Of a stretch of 64,000 bases of DNA, positions 26,659 through 40,633 are shown piece after piece; positions within the stretch are counted from its first letter, which is position 1, and each line of letters begins with the position of its first letter. A program made the translations under genes and the position numbers. Below the pieces are notes generated by a model, which saw nothing but the letters and a program-made list of their open reading frames with translations, was not told the origin of the DNA and searched no databases. The DNA is from Mycolicibacter icosiumassiliensis (GTDB lineage: Bacteria; Actinomycetota; Actinomycetes; Mycobacteriales; Mycobacteriaceae), in contig NZ_LT546170.1 of assembly GCF_900078685.2 (NCBI RefSeq), positions 703,556-767,555 on the forward strand, in the 5' to 3' direction.

Positions 26659-27686
26659 GCGCGGCCCGGCTTCGCGTCCCGGCCTCGGGGGCGGGACGCG
26701 AAGTAATGCGCGACGATCGCCGCGATCTGGAGAAATCGGCGCCGGGTCGCCGGTGCCATCTCGGTCATGACGTCGATCACCCCGCCCGGGCGCAGGTGCG
26801 GGTCGAACGGCACCTCCACCACGGCTTGGCCGTGCCGCAGGAACTGCGCGGTCAATGCCGACCGGGTGCGCCGGTCGGCATGGCCGTCGGAGTCGTTGAG
26901 CACCACTACGGTGCGCTGCAGCAGCCCGCCCTGGCCGCGGTCGGCCAGCCACTCCATGGTCTTGGCGGCCGCGCCCGCACCGTCTGCCCACGGCGAAGAG
27001 ACCACGATTAGGGCGTCCAGGTCGCGCAGCGCCTCCTGGGTCACCGGAGAGTCCATCGTCGAACCACAGTCGATGATCGAGATGGTGAAATGGCGGTCCA
27101 GGCGCAGCGCGGCCTCCCGGTACAACGCCGCGTCGAGGATCCGGCGACGCCCGGCAGCCGGCTCGCCCACCAGAACGTAGAGTCCCGCCGCGTTGGCGCC
27201 CACTCGGCTGCTGATGTCGGCGAACGACTGCATGCCCTGATCGGCGGCCAGATCCCAATAGGAGCTGGTGGCGTGCGGGTCGATGCGGCTGCCGAGCCGG
27301 CCGAACGCGGTGTCGGCGTCCACGGCCACCACGTGATCGGCCCGGCGCAATGCGGCGAACACCGACCCGACGCTGGCCGCCACCGTCGTCTTGCCGACCC
27401 CGCCCTTACCGAGTACGCCGACCTTGTAGCCGCCGTTGGGCAGGGATCGGATGACCGTTTGGTAGGCCATTTCCTCCCGCTCAGCCGGTGAGGGACCCAG
27501 GTTGACCAGCCCCAGCGTCGCGGACAGGACCACGCGCCGCCAGCCCCGGGCCGGCTGCGGCCGCGGCATCGGACCCGGCGGGGGGTAGGGCGGGGGCGGT
27601 CGATGCTGCGGAGGCGGCGTCCAGGGCCCCGGCTGTTGTTGCTGCGGCGGCACCCGCGGCCGCAGAAAGTCGTCGTCTGCGTTCAT
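26646..27686 (-). CDS. EspI-like MinD/ParA-type ATPase
   Basis: A 346-residue protein with a Pro/Gln-rich N-terminal 50 residues, as in ESX-1 EspI, then a MinD-fold ATPase. The deviant Walker A is GVLGKGGVGKTTVAASVGS, VVAVDADTAFGRLG follows, and the Walker B-like segment is FTISIIDCGSTMDSP. Rv3860, next to gltB in H37Rv, has this architecture, and here too the gltB cluster follows. No other ESX genes are in the window. A role in regulating type VII secretion or membrane positioning is inferred from EspI relatives. Confidence 0.85.
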   Translation of the reverse strand: MNADDDFLRPRVPPQQQQPGPWTPPPQHRPPPPYPPPGPMPRPQPARGWRRVVLSATLGLVNLGPSPAEREEMAYQTVIRSLPNGGYKVGVLGKGGVGKTTVAASVGSVFAALRRADHVVAVDADTAFGRLGSRIDPHATSSYWDLAADQGMQSFADISSRVGANAAGLYVLVGEPAAGRRRILDAALYREAALRLDRHFTISIIDCGSTMDSPVTQEALRDLDALIVVSSPWADGAGAAAKTMEWLADRGQGGLLQRTVVVLNDSDGHADRRTRSALTAQFLRHGQAVVEVPFDPHLRPGGVIDVMTEMAPATRRRFLQIAAIVAHYFASRPRGRDAKPGRAQST

Positions 27687-27813
27687 CGGCTCCTCGAGGC
27701 ATACGGCAGCGATACGGCCAGGTGGCCCAATAACACCGCAGCCTAGTCGTGGAGGTGCCCAGCACCGATCAGCCCAGCCGAGAAGCGTGAGTCGAGCTGG
27801 GCCTCGCTCGGGG

Positions 27814-29238
27814 TCAGCAGTCGTAGTAGAGCGCGAACTCGTAGGGGTGCGGGCGCAGGTTGATCGGGGTGATCTCGTTGTCCCGTTTGTAGGTGATCCA
27901 GGTCTGGATCACGTCCGGGGTGAACACCCCACCTTCGGTGAGGTATTCGTGGTCGGCCTCGAGATTGTCTATCACCTCGGCCAGCGTGGTGGGGGCCTGC
28001 GAGATCGCGGCCGCCTCGTCGGCGGGAAGGTCATAGAGGTCCTTGTCGACCGGCGCGGCCGGCTCGATCTTGTTCTTGATGCCGTCGATGCCGGCCATCA
28101 ACATGGCCGAGAACGCCAGGTAGGGGTTGCCGGAGGAGTCCGGGCAGCGGAACTCCAGCCGCTTGGCCTTGGGGTTGGTGCCGGTGATCGGGATCCGAAC
28201 ACAAGCCGAGCGGTTGCGCTGGCTGTAGACCAGGTTGATCGGCGCCTCATAGCCCGGGACCAGCCGCTTGTAGGAGTTGATGGTGGGGTTGGTGAACGCC
28301 AGTAGCGACGGCGCGTGGTGCAGGATGCCGCCGATGTAGTGCCGGGCGGTGTCGGAGAGTCCGGCATAGCCGATCTCGTCGTAGAACAGCGGAGCACCGT
28401 CCTGCCACAAAGATTGGTGGACGTGCATGCCGGAGCCGTTGTCGCCGAACAGTGGCTTGGGCATGAACGTGACGGTCTTGCCGTTGGCCCAGGCGGTGTT
28501 CTTGATGAGGTATTTGAACAACATCAGGTCGTCAGCGGCGTGCAGCAGGGTGTTGAACTTGTAGTTGATCTCGGTTTGCCCGCCGGTGCCGACCTCGTGG
28601 TGGCCGCGTTCGACAGTGAATCCGGCATTGGTGAGGTTGGTCGCCATTGCGTCGCGCAGATCGACGTATTGATCAGTCGGCGCGACCGGGAAATAGCCGC
28701 CCTTAGGGCGAACCTTGTATCCGAGGTTGGGGCTGCCGTCGGGTTCGGTTGTCCGGCCGGTGTTCCACCAGCCGGAGATCGAATCCACTTTGTGGAAAGA
28801 GCCGTTGATCTGTGAGTCGAAGCTCACGGAGTCGAAGATGTAGAACTCGGCTTCGGCGCCGAAGTAGGCGGTGTCGGCAATGCCGGTGCTGGTGAGGTAG
28901 CTCTCGGCCTTGCGGGCGATGTTGCGCGGGTCGCGCGAATAAGGCTCGCGGGTGAACGGGTCGTGGACGAAAAAGTTGAGGTTCAGCGTCTTTGCGGCCC
29001 GGAACGGATCGATGCGGGCGGTTTCGGAGTCGGGCAGCAGCAGCATGTCCGACTCGTGGATGGACTGGAAACCGCGGATCGACGACCCGTCGAACGCAAG
29101 CCCGTCCTCGAATACGCTTTCGTCGAGCGCAGTGGCCGGGATCGAGAAATGCTGCATAACCCCCGGCAGGTCGCAGAATCGAATGTCGACGTACTCAACG
29201 GACTCGTCGGCGACGAGCTTGAAAATATCGACGGCCAT
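27814..29238 (-). CDS. glnA: Glutamine synthetase type I (GlnA1-like paralogue)
   Basis: A 474-residue type I-beta glutamine synthetase making glutamine from glutamate, ammonia and ATP. Motifs: EYVDIRFCDLPGVMQHF and FDGSSIRGFQ at the N-terminus, EAEFYIFDSV (metal), KPLFGDNGSGMHVHQSLW, and the adenylylation-loop sequence KDLYDLPADEA with its Tyr, implying GlnE control. It is strongly similar to GlnA1, but it sits beside gltBD instead of next to lipB/lipA, so it may be a second copy. The ATG at 29238 has AAGGAG 7 bp upstream; the longer frame to 29283 has no ribosome site. It is divergent from gltB across 263 bp, an obvious site for nitrogen control. Confidence 0.93.
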   Translation of the reverse strand: MAVDIFKLVADESVEYVDIRFCDLPGVMQHFSIPATALDESVFEDGLAFDGSSIRGFQSIHESDMLLLPDSETARIDPFRAAKTLNLNFFVHDPFTREPYSRDPRNIARKAESYLTSTGIADTAYFGAEAEFYIFDSVSFDSQINGSFHKVDSISGWWNTGRTTEPDGSPNLGYKVRPKGGYFPVAPTDQYVDLRDAMATNLTNAGFTVERGHHEVGTGGQTEINYKFNTLLHAADDLMLFKYLIKNTAWANGKTVTFMPKPLFGDNGSGMHVHQSLWQDGAPLFYDEIGYAGLSDTARHYIGGILHHAPSLLAFTNPTINSYKRLVPGYEAPINLVYSQRNRSACVRIPITGTNPKAKRLEFRCPDSSGNPYLAFSAMLMAGIDGIKNKIEPAAPVDKDLYDLPADEAAAISQAPTTLAEVIDNLEADHEYLTEGGVFTPDVIQTWITYKRDNEITPINLRPHPYEFALYYDC

Positions 29239-29501
29239 ATTGGTCTCCTTCGCGTGCAGACAGCCAAACGATAGGCAGTACACATTTCCTGGACATCATC
29301 CAGTTATTGCGTTGGCGTAACACAAACCTCACGGCAAGCTCGCTGTCCAGCGAACTAGCACGTTTGCTAGGTCGGGGTATATCGTGGCGTTGCCTGTGAA
29401 ACTTTTCAGGCAGCAGCGCCGTTCAATGTCGCACGGACCAATACCCTTGACCGCCTGTCCGATCGGGCAACGGGCAAGGACGTGCGAAGGGTCAGGTGGC
29501 G

Positions 29502-34119
<4,618 letters not shown>

Positions 34120-34127
<8 letters not shown>

Positions 34128-35571
34128 CCCGAGAGGATTCATCACCAACACCAAGCGCATCTTGCCGTTGCGCCGCCCGGTCTCGGAGCGGGTGGGCGAC
34201 TGGAACGAGGTGTATCAGGAGTTCGCCGAGGACACCCTGCGTCAGCAGGCCGGACGCTGCATGGACTGCGGTATTCCGTTCTGCCACAACGGCTGTCCGT
34301 TGGGAAATCTCATCCCGGAGTGGAACGATCTGGTGCGTACCGGGCGCTGGCGTGAGGCGTTCGACAGGCTGCATGCCACGAACAACTTCCCGGACTTCAC
34401 CGGGCGGCTCTGCCCCGCGCCGTGCGAACCGGCCTGTGTGCTGGGCATCAACCAGCCGCCGGTGACCATCAAGCAGGTCGAGTACGAGATCGTCGAGCGC
34501 GGCTTCGCCGAGGGCTGGGCGCAACCGATCCCGCCGTCTGTCCGCACCGGGAAGTCGGTCGCGGTGGTGGGATCCGGGCCGGCCGGCCTGGCCGCTGCCC
34601 AGCAACTCACCCGGGGTGGCCACGCGGTCACGGTTTTCGAACGCGATGACCGTATCGGTGGGCTGCTGCGTTACGGCATCCCGGAATTCAAGATGGAGAA
34701 GCGCATCGTGGACCGGCGCCTGGAGCAGATGGCCGGCGAGGGAACAATATTCAAGACGAGTGTCAACGTCGGGGTGGATCTGACGGTCGAGCAGCTGCGC
34801 GAAGACTTCGATGCGGTAGTGTTGGCCGGCGGCGCTACCGCCTGGCGGGACCTGCCGGTCCCGGGCCGGGAGCTCGACGGCATTCATCAGGCGATGGAAT
34901 ACCTGCCGTGGGCGAACCGGGTGCAGGCCGGTGATCTGGCCGAGCCGCCCATCACCGCGCACGGCAAGAAGGTGGTCATCATCGGCGGGGGTGACACCGG
35001 CGCCGACTGTCTGGGCACGGTGCACCGCCAGGGCGGGACATGCGTGCACCAGTTCGAGATCATGCCGCGTCCTCCGGAGATCCGTGACCCCTCCACACCG
35101 TGGCCGACATACCCGTTGATCATGCGGACCACCTCTGCGCACGAAGAGGGCGGTGACCGGGTGTTCTCGGTCAACACCGAGGCGTTCATCGGCCGCGACG
35201 GCCGGGTGACCGGGTTGCGGGCCCACGAGGTGCGCCGCCAGGGCGGTGGCTTCGAGAAGGTGGAAGGCACCGACTTCGAGCTCGAAGCCGATCTGGTGCT
35301 GCTGGCGATGGGATTCGTCGGGCCGGAACGTTCGCCGCTGCTGGCCGATCTGGGCATGGAGTTCACCGAACGCGGCAGCGTGGCCCGCGATGCCGACTAC
35401 GCCACCGCGGTGCCGGGTGTCTACGTTGCCGGGGACATGGGGCGAGGTCAGTCCCTGATCGTCTGGGCCATCGCCGAAGGGCGCGGTGCCGCGGCGAGCG
35501 TCGACCGGTACCTGATGGGCCGGACCGCGTTGCCGTCGCCGATCACCGCGACAGCGACACAGCTTCGCTGA
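34120..35571 (+). CDS. gltD: Glutamate synthase small subunit
   Basis: A 483-residue GOGAT beta subunit that passes electrons from NADPH through FAD and 4Fe-4S clusters to GltB. The N-terminal Cys-rich cluster domain has CMDCGIPFCHNGCPLGN and GRLCPAPCEPAC. FAD binds at VAVVGSGPAGLAAAQQL and NADPH at VVIIGGGDTGADCLGT. The ATG at 34120 overlaps gltB by 8 bp, so the subunits are translationally coupled. The stop is 6 bp from the end of the converging ABC permease gene, with no obvious hairpin between them. Confidence 0.96.
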
Positions 35572-35577
35572 GTCGGC

Positions 35578-36405
35578 TTACGGTCGGCTCGCGGCGCTAC
35601 GGCGCGGCGCGAGCAGGCGACGGGCCGCCAGGTCGAGCAGGTAGCCGAGGACGCCGATCACGGCAATCACGGCGACGACCTGGTCGTAAGCGAGCTGATC
35701 GCGGGCATTGAGAATCTGATACCCCAGACCTGATCGCACGCCGAGCATTTCGGCGGGCACCAGCACCACCCAGGCGATGCCGAGGGCCAGGCGCAAACCG
35801 TTCTGTATCGGTACGCGGACCGCCGGCAGCACCACGGCGGTCAACTGCTCGAACCGGCTGGCGTGCAAAGACCGTGCGACATGCAGGTAGCCGGGGTCGA
35901 TCGCGTGGACTCCGGCGACCGTTCCGAGCAGCACCGGCCAGACCGCCGCGACGGCGATCAGGAAGATCACCGGCTGGCTGCCGATGCCGAACACCGCCAC
36001 GGTGATCGGGGTCCACGACAGCGGAGAGATCATTCGCAGGAAACCCACCACCGGCCCGGCCGCGCGCTCCGCGGTGCGGCTCAAGCCGATGAGTAGGCCG
36101 GCCGGGACGCCGACCAGCGCGGCGATCAGCAGGCCGATCAGCAGACGGTAGAGGCTGACGGCGGTATCGGATACCAGCACACCCCGGCCGATCAGATCCG
36201 CCAGCGCCGCAAGGACATGCGGCGGCGAGGTCTGTCGCAGCAGTGATTGCGGGGCGCAGAGTGTCGACGTCGCGGCCCACCACAGCGTGATGGCAACGCC
36301 GACACTGGCGATCGGGGGCCATACCCGCGGCCACCACCGAGACCGCACGCCCGCATCGGCATCGGGGGCGGGCTGGTCACTGCGCTGCACTGCGATGGTC
36401 GTCAT
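35578..36405 (-). CDS. ABC transporter permease (SsuC/TauC/NrtB type)
   Basis: A 275-residue inner-membrane permease with six predicted helices and the BPD-type EAA loop, seen here as ARSLHASRFEQLTAVVLPAVRVPIQNGLRLAL shortened around the conserved Gly. It is the last gene of a five-gene unit; its start overlaps the substrate-binding gene by 4 bp (ATGA). Family members import sulfonates, taurine, nitrate, bicarbonate or thiamine precursors. The companion oxidoreductase suggests an organosulfur compound, which is inference. Confidence 0.9.
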   Translation of the reverse strand: MTTIAVQRSDQPAPDADAGVRSRWWPRVWPPIASVGVAITLWWAATSTLCAPQSLLRQTSPPHVLAALADLIGRGVLVSDTAVSLYRLLIGLLIAALVGVPAGLLIGLSRTAERAAGPVVGFLRMISPLSWTPITVAVFGIGSQPVIFLIAVAAVWPVLLGTVAGVHAIDPGYLHVARSLHASRFEQLTAVVLPAVRVPIQNGLRLALGIAWVVLVPAEMLGVRSGLGYQILNARDQLAYDQVVAVIAVIGVLGYLLDLAARRLLAPRRSAASRP

Positions 36406-37568
36406 AAGGCGTGTACCTGTTCTTCCCGGGTGAGTGATGCGGCCAAGCCGAACGCTGCGGGCCCGCCGTGGTGTGCCAGGGCGGATCGCACGAACTGGTC
36501 GTCGACGAGGTCCGCGTGCACCCGGGCGGGATCCAAACCCTCCAGGAAGCGACGATCGCCGTCGATGACCGTCTCGCCCATGGCTTCCACGAGGCGGTGG
36601 GTGAAGCTGGCAAAGGGAAACGGGGTGAAGCCCAGCCGCTGCGGCTGCCAGTCCGGATGCGCCAGGGGATACGGGGGATCGGGATAGGTCAGGGCCAGCT
36701 GCACCGCAGGCACCGGTTGGGGTAGGTAGTGGCCCCCGCCAAGGGCTTTGGCCGCCTTGACACGGTCATCGTTCAGCAGTAACTGCGCGCCGACCACGGC
36801 ATCGGTTAGCTGTTGGATGGCGTTGGGCCGCTGGGCGATCACGTCGTCGCGGGTGATGAGCACGCAGCAGGCGTGGTCCCGCCAGATGTCGCCGAGGAAG
36901 GTGTGGATGCGACCGATCTTCTTGATCTGGGCGACCGCGTTGAATGGGTCGGCGACGACGTAGCCACCGATCGAGCGGTTGGCCAGCGCGGGCACCATGT
37001 CCGACGGGCTCATCACGATCAGCTCCACGGTGCGGGCGGCACGTGAAGCGCTGCGCCGCACCACCGGTCGCAGGCCGTGTGCCCGCAGCAGCTGCTGCAG
37101 CACGATGTTGTGGATGGACCACCAGAACGGGATCGCCACCTGGGTACCGGCCAGGTCTGCCAGGTCCTTGATGTGCGGTGCCACGGTCAGCGCCGAGCCG
37201 TTGGTGTGATTCCAGCCCAACACCCGAACGCCACCGCCCAAGGCGTAGCGCAGTTGGACGGCCATCGGCATCAACAGATGCACCACATCCACCTTGCCCG
37301 TCACGAAGGCCTCACCCAGTGAAGCCCAGCTGCGGAACAGCACCGGTTTGGCCGAACTGACCAGCCCCGCCGGATACAGCGCGGCGCTGTGCGCCAGCAA
37401 CAGCGGCGCCGCGTCGGTGATCGGCAGGTAACCGATCCGCAGCGGGCCGCCGGTATCGGCCGCGCGGCTGGTGGAGCTGCGGGCCAGGTCACCGATCCCG
37501 AAGACGCCGCCGGCCGCTGCGGCTGCCGCCGCCCCGATCAGCAAGCCGCGTCGCGTCAGCGTGGTCAC
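36402..37568 (-). CDS. ABC transporter substrate-binding protein (SsuA/NrtA/CmpA type)
   Basis: A 388-residue exported binding protein. The N-terminus, TRRGLLIGAAAAAAAGG, is a twin-arginine-type signal. The mature part is a type II periplasmic-binding fold with LRIGYLPITDAAPLLLAHS and a hinge region near SPSDMVPALANRSIGGYVVADPF. No lipobox Cys is present, unlike many actinobacterial binding proteins. The GTG start at 37568 overlaps the ATPase stop by 4 bp (GTGA). Longer frames upstream encode only Arg-rich shadow sequence from the ATPase gene. Confidence 0.88.
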   Translation of the reverse strand: MTTLTRRGLLIGAAAAAAAGGVFGIGDLARSSTSRAADTGGPLRIGYLPITDAAPLLLAHSAALYPAGLVSSAKPVLFRSWASLGEAFVTGKVDVVHLLMPMAVQLRYALGGGVRVLGWNHTNGSALTVAPHIKDLADLAGTQVAIPFWWSIHNIVLQQLLRAHGLRPVVRRSASRAARTVELIVMSPSDMVPALANRSIGGYVVADPFNAVAQIKKIGRIHTFLGDIWRDHACCVLITRDDVIAQRPNAIQQLTDAVVGAQLLLNDDRVKAAKALGGGHYLPQPVPAVQLALTYPDPPYPLAHPDWQPQRLGFTPFPFASFTHRLVEAMGETVIDGDRRFLEGLDPARVHADLVDDQFVRSALAHHGGPAAFGLAASLTREEQVHAL

Positions 37569-38305
37569 GACCGCACTCCGGCGACGTCGACGCGGTCGGC
37601 GTCGTAGTGCGCCAGGATCTCCTGATGCAGGCCGACGTGACCTTCGGGAGTGGCCCCGGCGACCGCCCATTGGTTGCGCAGCCGCCCGTCGACGCCGAGT
37701 AGCACGACTCGCTGGGCCAGCCGCAATGCCTCGTCGACATCGTGCGTCACCAGGACAACGGTCACTTGCAGCTCGGCCGCCAACTGCGCCAGCCAGCCCT
37801 GTAAGTCGGTACGGGTGGTCGGATCCAGTGCGCTGAACGGTTCGTCGAGCAGCAACAGTCGCGGGTTGGTGGCCACCGCCCGCAGAATGGCGACGCGTTG
37901 CGCCTGACCTCCGGACAACTGATCGGGATAGCGATCGGCCAGCTGGTCGACACCGAAACGGGCCATCAAGTCGGTGGCGCGCGCCTGGTCGAAGTCGGCC
38001 CGGTGGGCAGCGAATCGCCTTGCGTAGGCCACATTTTCGGCGACGTTCAGCCAGGGCATCAGTAACGGCCGCTGGAACACCACACCGGTGCGGGGCCGGT
38101 TGCCGTCGGAATTCCAGGTGACGGTGCCGCCATCCAGTGGCTCCAGCCCGGCCAGCACCCGCAGCAGCGTCGACTTGCCGCTGCCACTGCTGCCCAGGAC
38201 CGCGACGAATTCACCATCGCCGACCGAGATATTGATATCGCGCAAGACGGTGACGGACCCAAACCGTTTGCTGCCCTGAGCTACCCGTACCGACTCAGTT
38301 CCCAC
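37565..38305 (-). CDS. ABC transporter ATP-binding protein (SsuB/TauB type)
   Basis: A 246-residue ATPase. Walker A is VLGSSGSGKSTLLRVLAG, the Q-loop is VVFQRPLLMPWLNVAEN, the signature is LSGGQAQRVAILRAV, Walker B is LLLLDEPFSALDPTTR and the switch is VTHDVDEAL. The MPW after the Q-loop Gln is typical of SsuB/TauB/NrtD proteins. The start is GTG at 38305, 25 bp inside the end of the acyl-CoA-dehydrogenase-like gene, so translation is coupled. Confidence 0.93.
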   Translation of the reverse strand: MGTESVRVAQGSKRFGSVTVLRDINISVGDGEFVAVLGSSGSGKSTLLRVLAGLEPLDGGTVTWNSDGNRPRTGVVFQRPLLMPWLNVAENVAYARRFAAHRADFDQARATDLMARFGVDQLADRYPDQLSGGQAQRVAILRAVATNPRLLLLDEPFSALDPTTRTDLQGWLAQLAAELQVTVVLVTHDVDEALRLAQRVVLLGVDGRLRNQWAVAGATPEGHVGLHQEILAHYDADRVDVAGVRS

Positions 38306-39327
38306 CGCAGTTGTCCTTCCGATGGTGATTGGATAGGGAGAAAAGCCGCTTCCCGGAAGCGTCGGTTGGCCGCGCTGCGGGTGGCGTAGCCGGCCCCGCC
38401 GGCCAATGTCGATTCGAGCCGGGTGGCGTCCACCGCGGTCGTCGCGGCGTCCAGGCGCAGCCGAATGATCTCGGCCAGGCCGGCCACGTGCGAGCGGCCG
38501 GCCAGCGTGAACAGTTTGTCGCGCAGCCCGTGCAGTTGTTGGCCGAGTTCCGTGCGCTCGGTACCGAACTGCTCGGCCAGCCGGCCGCTGGCTTGGCGGG
38601 CGCCTTCGAGCGCAGCGGCGGCCACCCCGACACAGAAGGCGGTCTGCAGCAACAGAAATGTCGGTCGGATCGTGCTCACGAAGGATGCCAGGTCGTCGGT
38701 GAGGATCTGCTCCGGTGAGACCGGGACCTCGTGGAGGCGCAGCGAGGTCGAGGCGGTGGCCCCCAGCGCCATCAGGTCGGGCGCCGGGTTGACCGTGATG
38801 CCCGGAAGATTCGCATCGACCACCGCAACCAGGGTTGTGCCGTCGGGGCGGCGGGCCGGCAACACGATCAGGGAATCGTCGAAGACGTTGGACGCCCAGT
38901 GAATCGGTCCGGTGATCCGCAGGTCGTCACCGGAGCCCTCGGCGACCAGCGGAACCGGCCCCAGGCCGGCGACCTGCTTGAGTCCGGCCGCCATCGCCGT
39001 CACTCCGGCGCGGGCACCGCTGCTCAGCGAGTCCAGGCGGTCCTGGTGTACCGGTGCCGGTGCGTGGGCCAGGTAGGTCACCGCCATGGTGTGCGCCCAC
39101 AACGAGAATCCGACCGCCAGGCTCGCCGCCGCGGTGTGTTCGATCATGGAGACCAACTCCGGCAGACCGTCGTCGCGCAGTGCCGCCTCGAAGAATCCCG
39201 CCGCCCCGAACCGAGCCAGGTCGGCGCGGACGTCGAGGCCACCGGTGTCGAGCGCCTCGGCGCGGTCCGCCACGATCGCGGTCAGGTCGGCCAGCGCGGT
39301 ATGCACGAGGTGTACCGGAGCGCTCAC
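38281..39327 (-). CDS. Acyl-CoA dehydrogenase-like flavoprotein (SfnB/DszC-like branch)
   Basis: A 348-residue protein with the acyl-CoA dehydrogenase three-domain layout. An N-terminal helical domain contains LVSMIEHTAAASLAVGFSLWAH, the middle beta domain has LRITGPIHWASNVFDDSLIVLPAR, and a C-terminal helical bundle follows. The catalytic Glu of true dehydrogenases is not clearly placed. Length and context next to SsuABC-type genes fit the flavin monooxygenase-like branch (SfnB, DszC relatives) used in sulfur-source metabolism; this is inference. The GTG start at 39327 overlaps the DUF4242 gene stop by 4 bp. Confidence 0.8.
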   Translation of the reverse strand: MSAPVHLVHTALADLTAIVADRAEALDTGGLDVRADLARFGAAGFFEAALRDDGLPELVSMIEHTAAASLAVGFSLWAHTMAVTYLAHAPAPVHQDRLDSLSSGARAGVTAMAAGLKQVAGLGPVPLVAEGSGDDLRITGPIHWASNVFDDSLIVLPARRPDGTTLVAVVDANLPGITVNPAPDLMALGATASTSLRLHEVPVSPEQILTDDLASFVSTIRPTFLLLQTAFCVGVAAAALEGARQASGRLAEQFGTERTELGQQLHGLRDKLFTLAGRSHVAGLAEIIRLRLDAATTAVDATRLESTLAGGAGYATRSAANRRFREAAFLPIQSPSEGQLRWELSRYG

Positions 39328-39857
39328 CGCTGCTCGCCTTCCAGGCGGTGCAGTCGGTCGATCGGGGTGGTGACGGCTTCCCGAGCCCGGCGGACCGCGG
39401 TTTCGTCGGGGGCGTCGTAGAAACACAGGCACTTGTCCATGTCTTCACGTACGTAGGTGCGCAAGAAGGTCACCTCGGGAACATCGGCATACCTGGGTGA
39501 CTTGGCCTTCTTGCGAGCCAGGTAGGTGTCCATGTCCAGATCGGCGGGCAGGTCCCATTCGACGAGATAACCGGCGGCGGGGCGGGCCGCCTTGAGTTGC
39601 GCGAGCTCGGCACCGACCAGCCGGACCGGGTGCGGGCCGCTGACCTCGGCCACCGACAATGTTGCGGCGTCGACCGAAGGTGCCTGACAGGAGCCGAATT
39701 CCGCGATCGCGAAGATCCGGTGTGCCTCACCGGTCACCTGGGCCTCGATCAGTTCACCGCCGTCTTGATGGATGACAGCGTCGAGTTCCTTGATCACGCG
39801 GTCGGCGTCGGAGCGGTCGAGACGCAGCGGAGCGATCTCGTAGAGGTACAAAGTCAT
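39324..39857 (-). CDS. DUF4242 (SCO4226-like) ferredoxin-fold protein
   Basis: A 177-residue protein with two consecutive alpha-beta domains. The second ends in the DUF4242 pattern VTFLRTYVREDMDKCLCFYDAPDE, and RAREAVTTPIDRLHRLEG follows. The related Streptomyces SCO4226 protein binds nickel, but whether these residues bind metal here is untested. The ATG at 39857 has AAAGGA upstream; a longer frame to 39908 would run through the operator. It is the first gene of the ABC operon and lies directly downstream of a perfect operator palindrome. Confidence 0.82.
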   Translation of the reverse strand: MTLYLYEIAPLRLDRSDADRVIKELDAVIHQDGGELIEAQVTGEAHRIFAIAEFGSCQAPSVDAATLSVAEVSGPHPVRLVGAELAQLKAARPAAGYLVEWDLPADLDMDTYLARKKAKSPRYADVPEVTFLRTYVREDMDKCLCFYDAPDETAVRRAREAVTTPIDRLHRLEGEQR

Positions 39858-39898
39858 GGGGTTGTCCTTTCGCCGTCGGATGACTACGACGGTGCCAG

Positions 39899-39920
39899 CG
39901 ATAGACAACCCTGTCTATCG
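39899..39920. promoter_or_regulatory. Perfect palindromic operator between DUF4242 gene and tetR
   Basis: CGATAGACA (39899-39907) and TGTCTATCG (39912-39920) are exact reverse complements 4 bp apart. The element lies 25 bp before the divergent tetR ATG and 42 bp before the DUF4242 ATG, so one bound repressor could control both directions. Confidence 0.85.
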
Positions 39921-39944
39921 AAGCGACTGGGCTACTCTGCTGCC

Positions 39945-40553
39945 ATGACGCGCACCACGGGACCGGGCCGAGAGCAGGCCCCGCGCGCCACGCGCACTGC
40001 GCCTCCCGCGCAGCGTCTGCTCGAAACGGCAACGGAACTCTTTGCAGCACAAGATATTCGAGAAGTAGGTATCGACCGTATCTTGGCCGAAGCCGGGGTG
40101 GCGAAGGCGAGTCTTTACAGTCTCTACGGCTCGAAGGAAGCGCTCGTGCTGGCCTATCTGACTGCTTTGGATCTGGCTGATCGCAAGCGATACCACGGGG
40201 CCGCGGCGCGGCTGGACGACCCCGTCGAGCAGATCCTGCTGTTCTTCGACTTGGCCGCGGCGGCTGCCAAGAAGCGCCGCTACCGCGGATGCCTGTACGT
40301 CAACGCGGCCGGCGCGTATGCCGGTACCGACCTCGAGCCGGTGGTGGCTCATCGCCGCTGGATGCATACGACGTTGGCGGGGCTACTCGCTCAAGTCGGC
40401 GTTGCCGATGCGTCGGAGCGGGCAGGTGACCTTCAGTTGCTCTATGACGGCGCGCTGGTCGGCTCTAAAATCGAACGGTCTGTCGCGCCGATCGTCCGGG
40501 CTCGCCGATTGGCGGCCGAGGGAATCACGTCAACAGTCCCACATATCACTTAA
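39945..40553 (+). CDS. TetR-family transcriptional regulator of the adjacent ABC operon
   Basis: A 202-residue TetR/AcrR-type repressor. The N-terminal HTH spans about residues 22-65 (RILAEAGVAKASLYSLYGSKEA). The ligand domain has a YRGCLYVNAAGAYAG segment typical of the group with a Cys near the pocket. The ATG at 39945 is chosen because the longer open frame to 39597 reads antisense through the DUF4242 gene. The adjoining perfect palindrome is its probable operator. The inducer is probably linked to the transported compound. Confidence 0.9.
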   Translation: MTRTTGPGREQAPRATRTAPPAQRLLETATELFAAQDIREVGIDRILAEAGVAKASLYSLYGSKEALVLAYLTALDLADRKRYHGAAARLDDPVEQILLFFDLAAAAAKKRRYRGCLYVNAAGAYAGTDLEPVVAHRRWMHTTLAGLLAQVGVADASERAGDLQLLYDGALVGSKIERSVAPIVRARRLAAEGITSTVPHIT

Positions 40554-40633
40554 GCAACTTTTGTATCAAGCTTCGGCGAGTCGGGTTTTGTTTGCCATGC
40601 GGCGGGTGTCTAATGGACAGCTATGTGATCCGC

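Noticed and set aside
29300..29360. Possible GlnR box (GTAAC/CTCAC spacing) between glnA and gltB
   Set aside because: Only partial match to the GTNAC-N6-GTNAC pattern; too weak to list as a site.
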